Assembly: GCA_039621445.1 (NCBI GenBank)
Contig: CP154956.1
Span: forward strand, 39,272,553-39,336,552
From: Euglena gracilis
Taxonomy: Eukaryota > Euglenida > Euglenophyceae > Euglenales
Length of the DNA: 64,000 bases
Direction: 5' to 3'
Positions 43,915 to 54,729 of this stretch are shown in pieces (the stretch's first letter is position 1; each line of letters begins with the position of its first letter). The notes under the pieces are model-generated. The model was not told the DNA's origin, made no database searches, and worked only from the letters and a program-made list of their open reading frames with translations. Position numbers and translations under genes: made by a program.

Positions 43915-45400
43915 CAAACATCCTAATTTTAAGAGACAAATGCCTAATTTAGGGTGTAAAACACCGAAATCTGAGTGGTAATCGCTATTTTGGTGTGCCA
44001 ATGCCTAATTGTGCGTGCCAAATTCCTACTTTTTGAAAGGTTCTTTTTTTGAGAGGCAAATGCCTCATCCGGGGGGGGGGGCAAAACAGGCGGTAAAGGG
44101 GGTGAGGTGTGCCCCCCCGACCCGGGGTCCCTAGTTGCCCCGCGTAGGATCGTTTTTTGCCATTTTTGTGGTTTTCCCATTTCTCAGTTTCCGGTCCAAA
44201 AGCTAGACAAATACAAAACCAACCCACCTACTTAGGATCAAAGAGCAAAGCACAACAAACCTTGAGACTTGAGAGGGTAGGCGAGCACCTTTGAGTTCAG
44301 GTGTTGAGTGGTAAGGTTGGACGATTAATCTTAATCAACGGCACTGAACAATTAATGTTGCTTAATCGGGGGGTGGCGAACAATTACCGAACGATTAATG
44401 CCCCCTTTGGGTTCCTAGCATTATGATGACCAACAAACGCTTCGTTTCCCTTGAAAATTATGTTTTTCCTTAAAAATATTTTTTTCCTTCCAGGATCTTT
44501 TCTCTGCACAGCTTTGCTTTCGTTACGGCAACCAATTTTGGGAGGGGGTTGCTTTGCATGTGCCGATTTTGGTCAAAGTTGCAATTGCACTTTTCAGCCT
44601 TGGTGCTTGCGTTGAGCGCAGTCAAAGTTGCATAGCTTGCGTTTTTTCCATCCGTGCTCTGTGTTTTGCGTTGAGCAGTTTTTCGGTCTCCCCCAGCAAC
44701 ACAAAGTGCTTTCTTGACAGAGCCTTTGTGCACTGATCTTTTATTCTGCGTCTCTGTTTTGCGTAAAAGTTTTTGTTCTCCCCCAGAAAGCAACACAAAG
44801 TGACATTTCTGTGAGACCCCTCCAGACTCCTTGTTTTAATTTTTTATTTTGCGGGGCTGCCCACGCCAGCGGCAGCCGACCCCCCCTTGCACACCAGTTA
44901 GTCGGACCCTTTTTCTGCCCCACCCGTGTAAAATCCAAAAATTAGGAATTTCACTAAAAAGAGCGACAACCTTAAACGCCCAAAATTTCATGAAAATTAG
45001 GAGCCACTCAAAATTAGGAACACAAAAATAATTAAACACTTTTACCCCAAATGCCCAAACATTTGATAGGAGTTTGCTCCAAAACAGGAATGCCCACAAA
45101 ATTGGGACATTGGGAATTTGCTTCTAAAAATTCAGAACTAGCACACCAAATTACTAGGCATTTGCACCTCAAAATTAGCTCAAGAACATGACCCGGTTAC
45201 ACCCACAATTAGGCATTTGGCAACCCAAATTTGGACATTCCTCGGGGGACGAAAATTCAGGTTCTTTTTTTTGATTGGGTTGGCAAATGCCTAATTTTGG
45301 ATAAATTTGGTGTAAACTCCTATTTTCGGGTGAATAATACACAATTTTGGGTGGCATGAGTGGCAAATGCATATTTTTGGGAGAAATTTGCTCAATTACA
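43915..45400. repeat. AAATGCCTAATTTTGG repeats and oligo-G insert
   Basis: GGCATTTG/CAAATGCC plus AATTAGG words are dense at 43920-44060 and 44935-45385. An oligo-G block lies at 44071-44150. The 44312-44405 part is copy 4 of the CGATTAATCG short element. No gene supported. Confidence 0.6.
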
Positions 45401-45662
45401 GCGGGATTTTGAATTATCTTTCGAATTCTACAACAGGAGCCATTTTGGGCAATTTTTAGTCTCTTAAAACCACTTCACACAAAATTTGTGCTTTTTTTTG
45501 TCCATTATTAGGTGAATTTTTGCCAGTTTGTTGAAAATGGGACACCCGTTGAGCAATTTTCAGTCATTCAAATAATTTGAAGACAAAAACGGCTGGCCGA
45601 TGGCTGGCCGACGGCGTGCTCACCCAAGGAGATGAAAGCAAACCTGCACAGCCAGGGTTGGT

Positions 45663-46786
45663 TGTGTTAAAAACGGGTCGTTTAAAACACTCGTTTAATT
45701 CAGTTTAAAACAATCGAGCCCGTGCGCAGTATAAAACCGCCGGCAGGCGTCTTGAGTGACGCCCAATAAACTTAGTCATCAATACAGAAGAATGAACGTG
45801 TCTTTGTCCCTTGCGATGGCCCCGCAACACGGACGAACAGCAAAAATTTCTACATGAAGTGTATGGACCAAAACCAAAATTCCCAGTTTCCGGTCGCAGG
45901 GAAGGGGAGGCCAAAAGGACAAAAAGCGGGAATTCTACTTTGGAAAACGGGTCTGCATAGCACATTTTTTTCCTTTTCATGCTTTCATTTGCCTGGGCCA
46001 AAAACACCACAAAAAGCCAAACTGGCCACAACCTGACCCAAAGCCAACGACCCATGGCCCAAAACTGGCCACGACTTGAAGCCCAAAACTGCCAGTTTAA
46101 CTGGCCACCGCGTCTGGCCCAAAACTGGCCAGCACATCTATCTGGCCCCAACCCGGCCAGATGCTGCCCAGATTTGGGCCAGATGTGCTGGCCAGTTTGG
46201 GCCCAATGTGAGGCATTTCATTGCAAACAAGACAAACAAAAACCTTCAAGCAACAAGAAGCACAAAATACACAAGTTGTCTCCGCAACGATAACCTTGAT
46301 TCTCTTGTCATCGCATCAATCCATGACTCATCTTGTCCTTCAGACAACTGTAGAAAAGAAAAATGAACATTCACTGGCAGAATTGTTTGGCAAACCTTTG
46401 TCATGGGGAGCTTGACAATACAAATCCAACACATAGTTTTCACCAATTTCTCCTGCACTTTCTTTAACGCCATCTGCAGCAGGCTGAACATTGATGCAGT
46501 CAATGTCTTTCCCATAACGTCAGATGACACAATCAGGTGATACTTCTTTTGAAACCCAGCACGTAGCAATCCCCTGCACTGTTGTGCATGGCTCCACATC
46601 CGCTGGACGAGGGGGACCATCTCTACAAGTAGCACGAGTGCGCCCATCGCACAGTTGATGTTTCACGAAGTAATGCCAAACACCATCTGTCGGTCTTCCA
46701 CCAGGCATTGTGCTGAAAAGGATGAACATAAGGCGCCGGGACACAGGAGTTAGGAATCAGGCTGTCTTTCGCGATCTGAATGGTTG
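45663..46786 (-). mobile_element. Inverted-duplicate segment with hAT-like fragment, copy B
   Basis: Reverse complement of 16055-17240 with high identity, including MPGGRPTDGVWHYFVKHQ (minus strand, from about 46709) and the TGGCCAGTTTTGGGCC tandem palindromes. The boundary at 46786 (ATTCAGATCGCG on the minus strand) equals that near 16060. The other boundary is GTTGGTTGTGTTAAAAACGG. Confidence 0.7.
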
Positions 46787-48430
46787 GAAACTGTTTGAAA
46801 CAGGTTTAAAACAGTTTTTTTTTGTATTTAACTCCTCCCCAGGTGTTTTAATTCCAACCCTGTGCACAGCGATACTATTTCGACTGATCGCTCAACAACA
46901 CAAGATCAATTCAACAATCCATGCTTCTCAACTTTTCAATGTTCCTCAACAATACAGATTACCAACCTTCCAAGGCCTTCAAGACCTTCCAGTGACTTTA
47001 TTTCATCTCAAGCATAGACTTCAACAATTGCTTGCCAGTGAGATCTGAGAGAAAAGTACATTCAATCTTTGTCATCAATGATCCCAGTCAATTTCTCACT
47101 CAGTACGCTCGGGTCGTCCGGACATGTGTTCACATTGATCCTACAGGAGGGCGGACATTAATGTGGGATGGACCATTCCAAACGCTGACCGGGGTTTCTG
47201 TTTTTGACAAATGTGTAAATGTCATATTAATGTCAATTGTCTGTCAGAAACCCTTGTCATTTGCCTAAATTGGGAATGCTGACCTTGACCTATACCATGC
47301 CCCCCCCCCCCCTGAGTTAGTCACCCCCCATTACACCTAACGCCCGATTCTTTCGCACTTCACACCGTATATTTTTGCATTTTTGGTCAATATTTTTGCA
47401 CTTTATCTCAAAAATGTTTGCCCGTGCTAAAAATTTGTTCGCACGTTATCTCAAAAATGTTTGGCACTTTATCTCAAAATTTTTTGCCCACACTCCGAAA
47501 ATTTTTGCACACGGATCGGGTGTTTCGCAAGTCCGCGTCCTAGGTCAAGGACTCGGGACGGGGCTTGCGTCTACGACGCCGGACTTCAGGCACGAGGCCT
47601 GTGTCTTAAAACGCAGTCTCCGTCCAAAATGCTGCGTCTTGAATAATGATTTTGTTGGAACCCCCCAAAACCGACCAAAATGGTTCAGAAAGCGGCTTAG
47701 GCGGCCTAATTCGCACTTAAGCTTTTTACTTTTTATTTGCGCACTTGCGCAAATTTATGAATTTTTTTGATTCTGCTTTGTTTCGGCTGTGAAGGTCAGG
47801 GGGGTTTGAAAACACGTGGACAAGAGAGTGCAAAAAAAGAACGAAATTCTGATTTTGGTTGGGAGACCCCTGGGACTTTGGCGAAAAACGGTTTTTGGGG
47901 TGTCCCAAACTGGACTTTGTACATTGAAACCCCCGGGGCCATGCCAGCCCACTCTGAAAAAAAGCAAAAATGCACCATAGGAACGGGACCTTTACTGCCC
48001 TTGTTGCTCCTTTCGGTTGTGTCCCCGAGTGTGTCCGAGCTGCCGGCGGTGTGAGTCCTGGGTGTTTGCTGGACTGTTTTGCTTGCGGCGCCTTGGTGTG
48101 GCGTTTTTGGTGCGTTTGTTAAAGCTCGGGAAGGAGGTGCCGGGGGGTGTGGGTGTGGTGTGACCGAGCCGGCAGGAAGGACACAGGGGAAGGAAGGTGA
48201 GTGTGGGGTGTTTGGCAAGGGAAGCGCAGAGGGGAGGAAATGGGGGTTCGCAGGGACTGAAGGGAATGAAGGGGACGGGTGTCTCCCACCCGGGCTTATA
48301 CCCGGGATCCACACAACCAGTTGTGTGGCAAAGAACCCAGCGGAAGAAACCTAACACTGGAAGGACAAAATTGTGTTTATGGGCGCAAATGCGCGCACCA
48401 ACATGTTCATGTTTATTTGCGCATTTGCGC
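46787..48430. other. Sequence between the two halves of copy B
   Basis: In copy A the hAT-like part and the GCGCAAAT-palindrome part are about 15 bp apart. Here they are separated by about 1.65 kb, which suggests an insertion. The interval includes GGCACTTTATCTCAAAAATG repeats (47395-47490). I recognise no gene. Confidence 0.4.
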
Positions 48431-48872
48431 CCATAAACACAATTATGTCCTTCCAGGATTGGGCTTTAGTACCCATGAACTGACCATGTTGATAAACGGC
48501 GTGACAAAGGAGCTGTGGGTGCGAAGACCGACGGGCCGTCCAGTTGGTGGGTTTGCCACACTATTTGTCGACGGCGCAAGCTTATGGGCGCAAATGCGCG
48601 CACAAACACAAATTATGTTTTGTGCGCACATTTGTGCAAATGCGCAAATAAACACGAAGAAGAACGGTGTGACGGAAACACAACCGTCAAACACCAGCAG
48701 CAGACGTGGTTTATTTGCGCATTTGCGCACATCACACTGTTTGTGGGCGCAAATGCGCAAATAAACTGCATGAAGAAACTGTCCAATTTATTATGTTATT
48801 TGCGCATTTGCGCCCAAAGAACAACGGATGCGCACAAATGCGCAAATAAACCACCAATGGAGGAGTAAAAAG
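48370..48872. repeat. Segment with GTTTATTTGCGC palindromes, copy B
   Basis: Inverted copy of 15596-16022 (from 48440), plus an extra palindrome at 48370-48440. The plus-strand frame 48279-48764 carries the same STHELTMLINGVTKELWV residues as the minus strand of copy A. Confidence 0.75.
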
Positions 48873-49264
48873 CGACCTTGTTTGGTCCTCCTATTGCTAC
48901 CCTAAGTGGCTTCTGAATGGGTTCAACCAAGTGGCCACACCGTCTCCTCCGGCACATGGTGTTATGGGGCCGTTTTTGAACCATTGACAGGTCCCACAAA
49001 AGGTGGAGACATAGGATCATGATCTCTTGAAGGTAGGTGTGCAGCTACCCAGTAACGGTGCACGTCCACCGGCACCAATTTTAGGGTCCCGAGGGCCCTG
49101 CCACTGTCCTGCGGCCTCGGCTCCGCTGCTGCAGCCACATCAGCTGCTTATGCTTCAGCACCCACCAGACCGGCATCCACCTCCCCGGTGCAACAATAAA
49201 CATGTATGTTTATTTTCCATGTTAAAAGACACCAACGAGGACCATGACCCCACGAGGTTTAAAA

Positions 49265-50165
49265 ACGTGATGGGCGTGTTGGTGCGCGCAATTGCACAAA
49301 TAAACACAAATACGTTTGTTTGCGCATTTGCGCAAATGCGCAAATAAACATTTTATACACCGCTTCAAAACGATGTGTTTGTAGGAGCCTTAGAGCACAC
49401 AAACAAAATTGTGTTTATTTGCGCAAATGCGCGCACCAACGCACATGAGTTTTGCGACACCATCTCCTCGTCTGTGACAGCTGGGCAATTCCTCACGCCA
49501 ACCAATGATTTGCACCATGATTATGTGGCGATGAAATTTGTGGTGAGAGGCAGTGTGGAGTGTTCACTGGAACACATCATTTGACTGGCCAAAATTTGCC
49601 TGCCTTACGTGTGTACATTTGCACTGCAATAAACATAACTATATTGGTGTGCGCATTTGCGCAAATGCGCACACCAAAAAAAATTGTTTATGGGCGCATT
49701 CACGCCCACAAACACGTCGTTTCAACATCAGCCTTGTACGTTTTATTTGCGCAAACACGCCCATAAACACAATTGTTTTTATTTGCGCAATTGCGCCCAC
49801 AAACACACATCAGTTCGTGACGGCTGGGGAATGTAGTCTGTCTGTCTGTGGTGTTGTGATGTCATGAGGCTCAGTGTGCTCTTATCAACGGCGGCAGTAT
49901 CACAGCCAGTTCAGGCAGCACGTCAACACCGTTTCCAAGTGTCGTAACAAGGGGTGTGTGCCTCTCTTCTGTTTGACATACAACAGCACCAGTCTCACCA
50001 TCGGCTCTGCTCGCGTTACTTGGTAGGTAACATGCACACCAAACTACTGGGAGTTAATCCACTCCTACACAGGGTTGAAATAGTCACTAAATCGTGTTCC
50101 GGCTGTCAGGGTACAGGGTCCCAGGAGTTTTGTAAAATTTGCGCATTTGTGCAATTGCGCCCATT
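49265..50165. repeat. GCGCAAATGCGC palindrome cluster
   Basis: At least eight TTTGCGCAAATGCGC-type palindromes (for example 49290-49350, 49415-49440, 49645-49675, 49745-49805, 50130-50162) are interspersed with unrelated sequence. No gene supported in 48880-50480. Confidence 0.75.
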
Positions 50166-50501
50166 TCAAAGGAAAAATCCCCAAGTGCGAATTCGGCCGC
50201 CTACCGGAGGCAACCAAATTCCGTTCGGGCTAAATTTCGGAAATCCGAATTTCGTCAGCACTAACACCGCGGGGTCCGCTGCTTCGTCAGCATTAACTAC
50301 GCGATGGCTCCCTCGACCATTTCGGCTGGCGGGTTAAAGACTTTGCTGGCGACACGGAGACAATGTATCCAAAGGTGGTCCATGCTGAAACTTTAGTCGG
50401 TGCAAAATAGCTGACATTTTTGCGAAAAAAGATTGCGTGCAAAAAAAGCGGAACGGAGGCTGCCTCCTGGGTTAAAAATAATTGCCCAGAGAGAATTTCA
50501 G

Positions 50502-50641
50502 AGGGGGTGGGGGGGAACCCTTCCGAAGCCAGGGGGGGGGTGACCCCTTTCCGAACCTGGTGGGGTGTGGGGGACCCCCCCTCCGAAACTGGGGGGGGGT
50601 GGGGGACCCCCTCCGAAACTGGGGGAGTGGGACTCCCCCTC
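50502..50641. mobile_element. Oligo-G insert, CAG target duplication
   Basis: AGGGGGTGGGGGGG at the left and CCCCCTC at the right are flanked by CAG on both sides (50499-50501 and 50642-50644). Internal CCGAAACTGGGGG units repeat four times. It lies at the 3' side of a minus-strand gag. Confidence 0.6.
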
Positions 50642-50644
50642 CAG

Positions 50645-51082
50645 TTTTCGGTCGCCGAAAATTTTAGTCGCTTTTTGGGTCAAAAGGTCAATTTTTCTCA
50701 AAAATTGCCAAAATCTCATTTCAAAATCATCATTCTCCTGCATCACTTTCTCAATCATTTTTTTCACCTTGGGTGTGCAACATTCCAACAGCCAATCTTT
50801 TTTCTGGCCATTTCCAAATGCAACATCACCAGTTAACCTCAACCATCTGCCGAAGTCTTTTTGGCCAGTCTGCACCATCAACTCAATTTCACGGGGGGTA
50901 AACTTGAACTTCAGGTTGAACTTTGGGTGGGGTTGCTGGGGTTTGTTTCCACAATTTCCTTTAGAAATGTTACAACCTGGGTGATGGGGTTCACATGGGT
51001 AAACACAGACTGACTGCTGCTGGCTGGTTTGATTTCCAATTCTTGCAACCTTCTTTCCAAATCTTCAATGGAGGACATTTCT
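50645..51082 (-). pseudogene. Second Ty3/gypsy-like gag, N-terminal part
   Basis: On the minus strand ATG at 51082 opens MSSIEDLERRLQELEIKP, a short coiled coil. A frame shift near 50915 leads to TPREIELMVQTGQKDFGRW, then GNGQKKDWLLECCTPKVKKM. The DWLL...PKV block matches the gag at 2.75 kb. Reading continues through FRLKID-type sequence to the oligo-G insert. No polymerase is attached. It is a dead capsid fragment. Confidence 0.55.
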
Positions 51083-51099
51083 GTGGATCACCTTCAAAA

Positions 51100-52400
51100 A
51101 AAACACTAAAACACTGGCTCTGAAAACTGGGAAATACTGGCCAACCCAACAAGGCAAACAAAACTGAAGAAACCAGAACAGAACTTGGTTCAGGACCAGG
51201 TCAGCAAGATGATTAAGATCTTGTCTCCACCAGGAACTTGCTCTGGACAGCAAGGAGAACAGCAGCACCAGAGGCCTCAACCAAAAAACCAAATAACAAC
51301 TGTTGAACCACTTCTCCACTGTGAACTGGTTGACCACAGCTTCAATGCCAACTTCCTGTTGCAGATGCTGTTCACAACCAAGAAATCGGTTAACCTTGCC
51401 GTCAGGAAGAACACCTTCTGGAACTTCAGTAACCAGTGAAACAATGACCATTCTCCTCGAACACGTCCTGTGTCCTACCATGGGAGCTACTTGCAGCACC
51501 TATGAAAACGGCAGAGGGCAGGAGAACCACAGGATACTTGCACACCAGTAGCCAATATATCTTAAATTCTCCATTCAACATCTCATCTCTTCTGTTGACC
51601 AAATATCCGTCCATGGTAGGTAGGCGTGGTAAAAAAAGGACAAAATTCGTTTCGCGATTACACATGCGCGATAACACTTCGGAAGTGCTAAAGGTCGCCC
51701 TGCATTTACCACGCGGCACCTGGACTGTTCGCCAGCATAATGGTACAGCAGGCACTAATGCGAAATTAGTGCGAACGGACATTTCAGTACCGCGGGATTT
51801 GGTTGCCTCCGGTAAGAGCGGAAATGAATGGTTTGAAGCGGAAATGTCATTGCTGCAAAAGCCGATTGACCTCAGAATTTGTCCCACTTCATTCCAACCT
51901 TTGACAAATGAGTTACATTGGTTCGTTTCAAGCCGTTTTGAGCCGGTTTCTTTCTTTCTTTTTGGGCTGCACGTGGAGCGCGCGGTCCCCAAATTTGCCA
52001 TTTTATGTCCAAAAATGGTCATATGTTTGACCATTTTGGGGCCTCAAAAAAGTCGCAATGTTTGTGAGATTTTTTTTCTTGGGAAGCTTGGCCAGGGGGG
52101 GAAAATGCACTGCGCATTTTTGCACATTTTTGCGCATTTTTGTCAATTTTTCAAAAATGCGCATTTTTTGCGCACTTTTTCCATTTTCCCACTTTTTTTT
52201 ACGCTTTTTGGAGGCATTTTGTCCATATTGTCCATGTTGTCCACATTGTCCATATGTAAAAAGAAATTGATATTGGTGTTCTTGAACACCGTTCTTCTGA
52301 ACAATTCTATGTTGTCATCCATCCCTCTTTCCGCTAAATAATCAAATTCTCCATTCTTCCCTCAGATTTTTTCACAAAATGGGTTCAAGTTCAAGGGCTG
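51100..52400. other. No recognised gene; shares a repeat with 12.0 kb
   Basis: The plus frame 51502-52341 is long (279 codons) but has no known motif, and its second half is a translation of repeat sequence. 51978-52085 (CCCCAAATTTGCCATTTT) matches 12025-12140. A minus frame upstream of the gag ATG (51065-51499) may belong to its leader or LTR, but I cannot define LTR ends. Confidence 0.4.
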
Positions 52401-52748
52401 ATCATCCAAGCTTTTGTTCAATGGATGTTTGTTCTTTGGACAAAAGCTTGCTGCCAAGAAGCTGAGAAGACGGAGCAAGATGAAATGCGGGGGAAGCCTA
52501 CTCCCCTGGTCACAAGTAAGGGGCACCATGGCTGACATTGTTGGTTATGGTGAACGGATTGTGACGCCTTGCTCGTGCATTTTTTTTTTGGCCAAAATGC
52601 CTTCATTTCAGCTCTTTTTGGTGATTTTGTTTAATTTTGAGCTTATTGTTGAAAATTTTTATAAGTCCTTTTTCCCTTAGGAATGTCACAACTCAGCGCA
52701 TTTTTTGCGCATTTTTTTGCGCATTTTTCCGATTTTTTCCAGTGCATC

Positions 52749-52868
52749 CCCCCCCCCCCCGCTTGGCACAGTGGGGGGTCGAGGGGGGGGGTCGAGGGGG
52801 GCAAGCGGCCGCGTGGGGCTGGGGGGGGGTCCCAGACCCCCCCCCCCGAGCGGCACGCCAAGCCCCCA
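52749..52868. mobile_element. Oligo-G element with GCTTGGCACAGTGGGG ends
   Basis: GCTTGGCACAGTGGGGGGTC at the left and GAGCGGCACGCCAAGC at the right are inverted. It is a relative of the GCTAGGC-ended elements at 11.8-12.3 kb. Confidence 0.7.
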
Positions 52869-52869
52869 T

Positions 52870-54350
52870 TGGAAAGTGAGTGCTTTGGGCCCTGCACCTC
52901 AAACACATCGAACCACCTTTAGGGATCACCTTTAGGAATCACCTTTAGGAAAACCTAAAAAATGTGTGTTTCCCACACAAAAAGGGCTAAAATTTTTTGG
53001 AGCTGGCCCCAAAAACCATAAAATAACTTTTTCTGGGTGTCGAGATGGCAAATTTTGATGTAGATATTTTTTGAAGCCTATTTCATGGCCAATCCGACCC
53101 ACCAAGTTCCAGAGCCCAACTCCTTAGGGTTCCCGAGTGGTGAGCTGTTTATTATTCCAACCCGGCCCAAAATCCATGTTTTTCAAAAAATTTCGCTTGT
53201 CGTGTGCGGAGCACTTTTGAGGGGCCCATAACTCGGGGTGGAGGGGGAATCGAGGAAAATGCACAGAGACATTTTTGGATGGGTATTTCACAGGCAACAA
53301 TATGGAGTATGTCCGAGACCTCAACATGGTGCACAGCCGAAGTTATGGCTGCCACAAAAACTGAAAAAAAAGGGGGGTATGTTTTTTGTGCTGTCAGGGG
53401 GGGTATGTTTTTTGTGTTGGCAACCTGTAGCAAAGGTCAAAAATTTTGCTCGAGAGCTCAATTGTAATGTTTCAGGGTTGCAAAGATCAAGAATTTTGCC
53501 GACCTCTGAGACTTCACATCTCAAATGACCTCAAGCGCCCCATAAACATCATTTTTGGACAGCAGGGATGCCTTTATGCATGAGATTTTTGCTCCATTTG
53601 TCGCCCGTCTGATGAAGGTTACCCGAAGGTTGAAAATGATATTTCCCCCCCCCCCAAACGCAAAAAAAAAGATTCGAATGCTTGCAGCGAGAATTCATCC
53701 CCTTCCGTGGAAAGAAATGCGACAGGGCTGGACAGAGGTAGTGGTTGAGGTTGAAAACCTCTACCTGTATGCCATACACCTCTACCTTAGCCTCTATCAA
53801 AACCTTTGGGGTGGCTGCGTCGATGGCCCAGTCAAATTAGGTGCTGTCTGGCTAGCTCTCAACTTTGGTCAGACACATCCATCGGGAAAACAAGCGAAGC
53901 CAAACCTCTGCATCGGAGCTGTCAATCTTTGGTAATTCAAGGCCAGATACGCGAGACACAACGGCAGGTTTGTGCTAACCATCCTTGTAAACAGCACCTG
54001 TCAACCAACTGCTTGCCAAAAAGGCTGTTGAACTCAAAATCTTGGGGGTTGGCTGGTCAATGGGGGCTGCCAGAAACAGTTGTCAACCAGAAAACTCAGG
54101 AAACACATGTCCACGGACAAAATCCTGTGGACATTTGTGGACATTTCCTGTGAGTTTCGCAACCCTTGATTGAAAGCTCGTTTCAAGAGGTTCAGCAGAT
54201 GGCTGCAAATGAAACCACGCTGCACAGATTTTTTATTCCGGAAATTCACCCAAAGTGCATATCCGTAGTATTTCACAGACACCCCCAGTTGCATGCTAAA
54301 AAAATGACCAAAATACTGTTCGATGTTTTCTGTGTTCTGTGAATTGTTCT
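52870..54350. other. No recognised gene
   Basis: Short frames only. GATCACCTTTAGGAATCACC direct repeats at 52920-52950. I see no domain. Confidence 0.35.
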
Positions 54351-54356
54351 TTGCAG

Positions 54357-54612
54357 CTTGATGGCAAGTTTTTTTGTGCAAATCATTGTGGGCGTTTTCC
54401 AATGGGCATTTTGGATGTTGTTGGATGTCATGGCCATGGGTTTGGCATTGGTGCTGCTTTGCCAGCCATGGCGGACTTTTCCTCTGCTGCGAAGATTGCT
54501 GGAGCCAAAAGACCAAAAGGGCAGGGTCTCTGAGGTGCTGGAGAATGCGTGGTATGCATTGATGGATTTTATTTGTATTCCAATACTCATCCAGATTTAT
54601 GCTGTTTCCTCG
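54357..54612 (+). CDS. Membrane-repeat protein, exon-like block 1
   Basis: A TTCTTTGCAG acceptor precedes 54357. The frame reads FVQIIVGVFQWAFWMLLD, then VMAMGLALVLLCQPWRTFP, a charged linker (EPKDQKGRVSEVLE), then WYALMDFICIPILIQIYA. This gives two copies of a pattern: hydrophobic helix, Asp, about 14 hydrophobic residues, W-R-x-x-P. The same spacing recurs in blocks at 57.3, 57.8, 60.5 and 63.7 kb, all on the plus strand. It looks like an integral membrane protein built from paired helices. I do not know the family name. A 241-codon antisense frame here is judged a shadow. Confidence 0.5.
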
Positions 54613-54729
54613 TCTTATTTGGTTTGTCAATGTTTCAAACAAAACAGAGTCACAGATCACGCACATCTCAAATTTAACAGAAGGTCCATAAGTTTTTTCC
54701 CCGTCATTTTGTCCGGATTGTGATTGGCC

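Noticed and set aside
49265-50165. CRISPR-like array
   Set aside because: The GCGCAAAT palindromes are regularly repeated but irregularly spaced, variable in length and in a eukaryotic setting.
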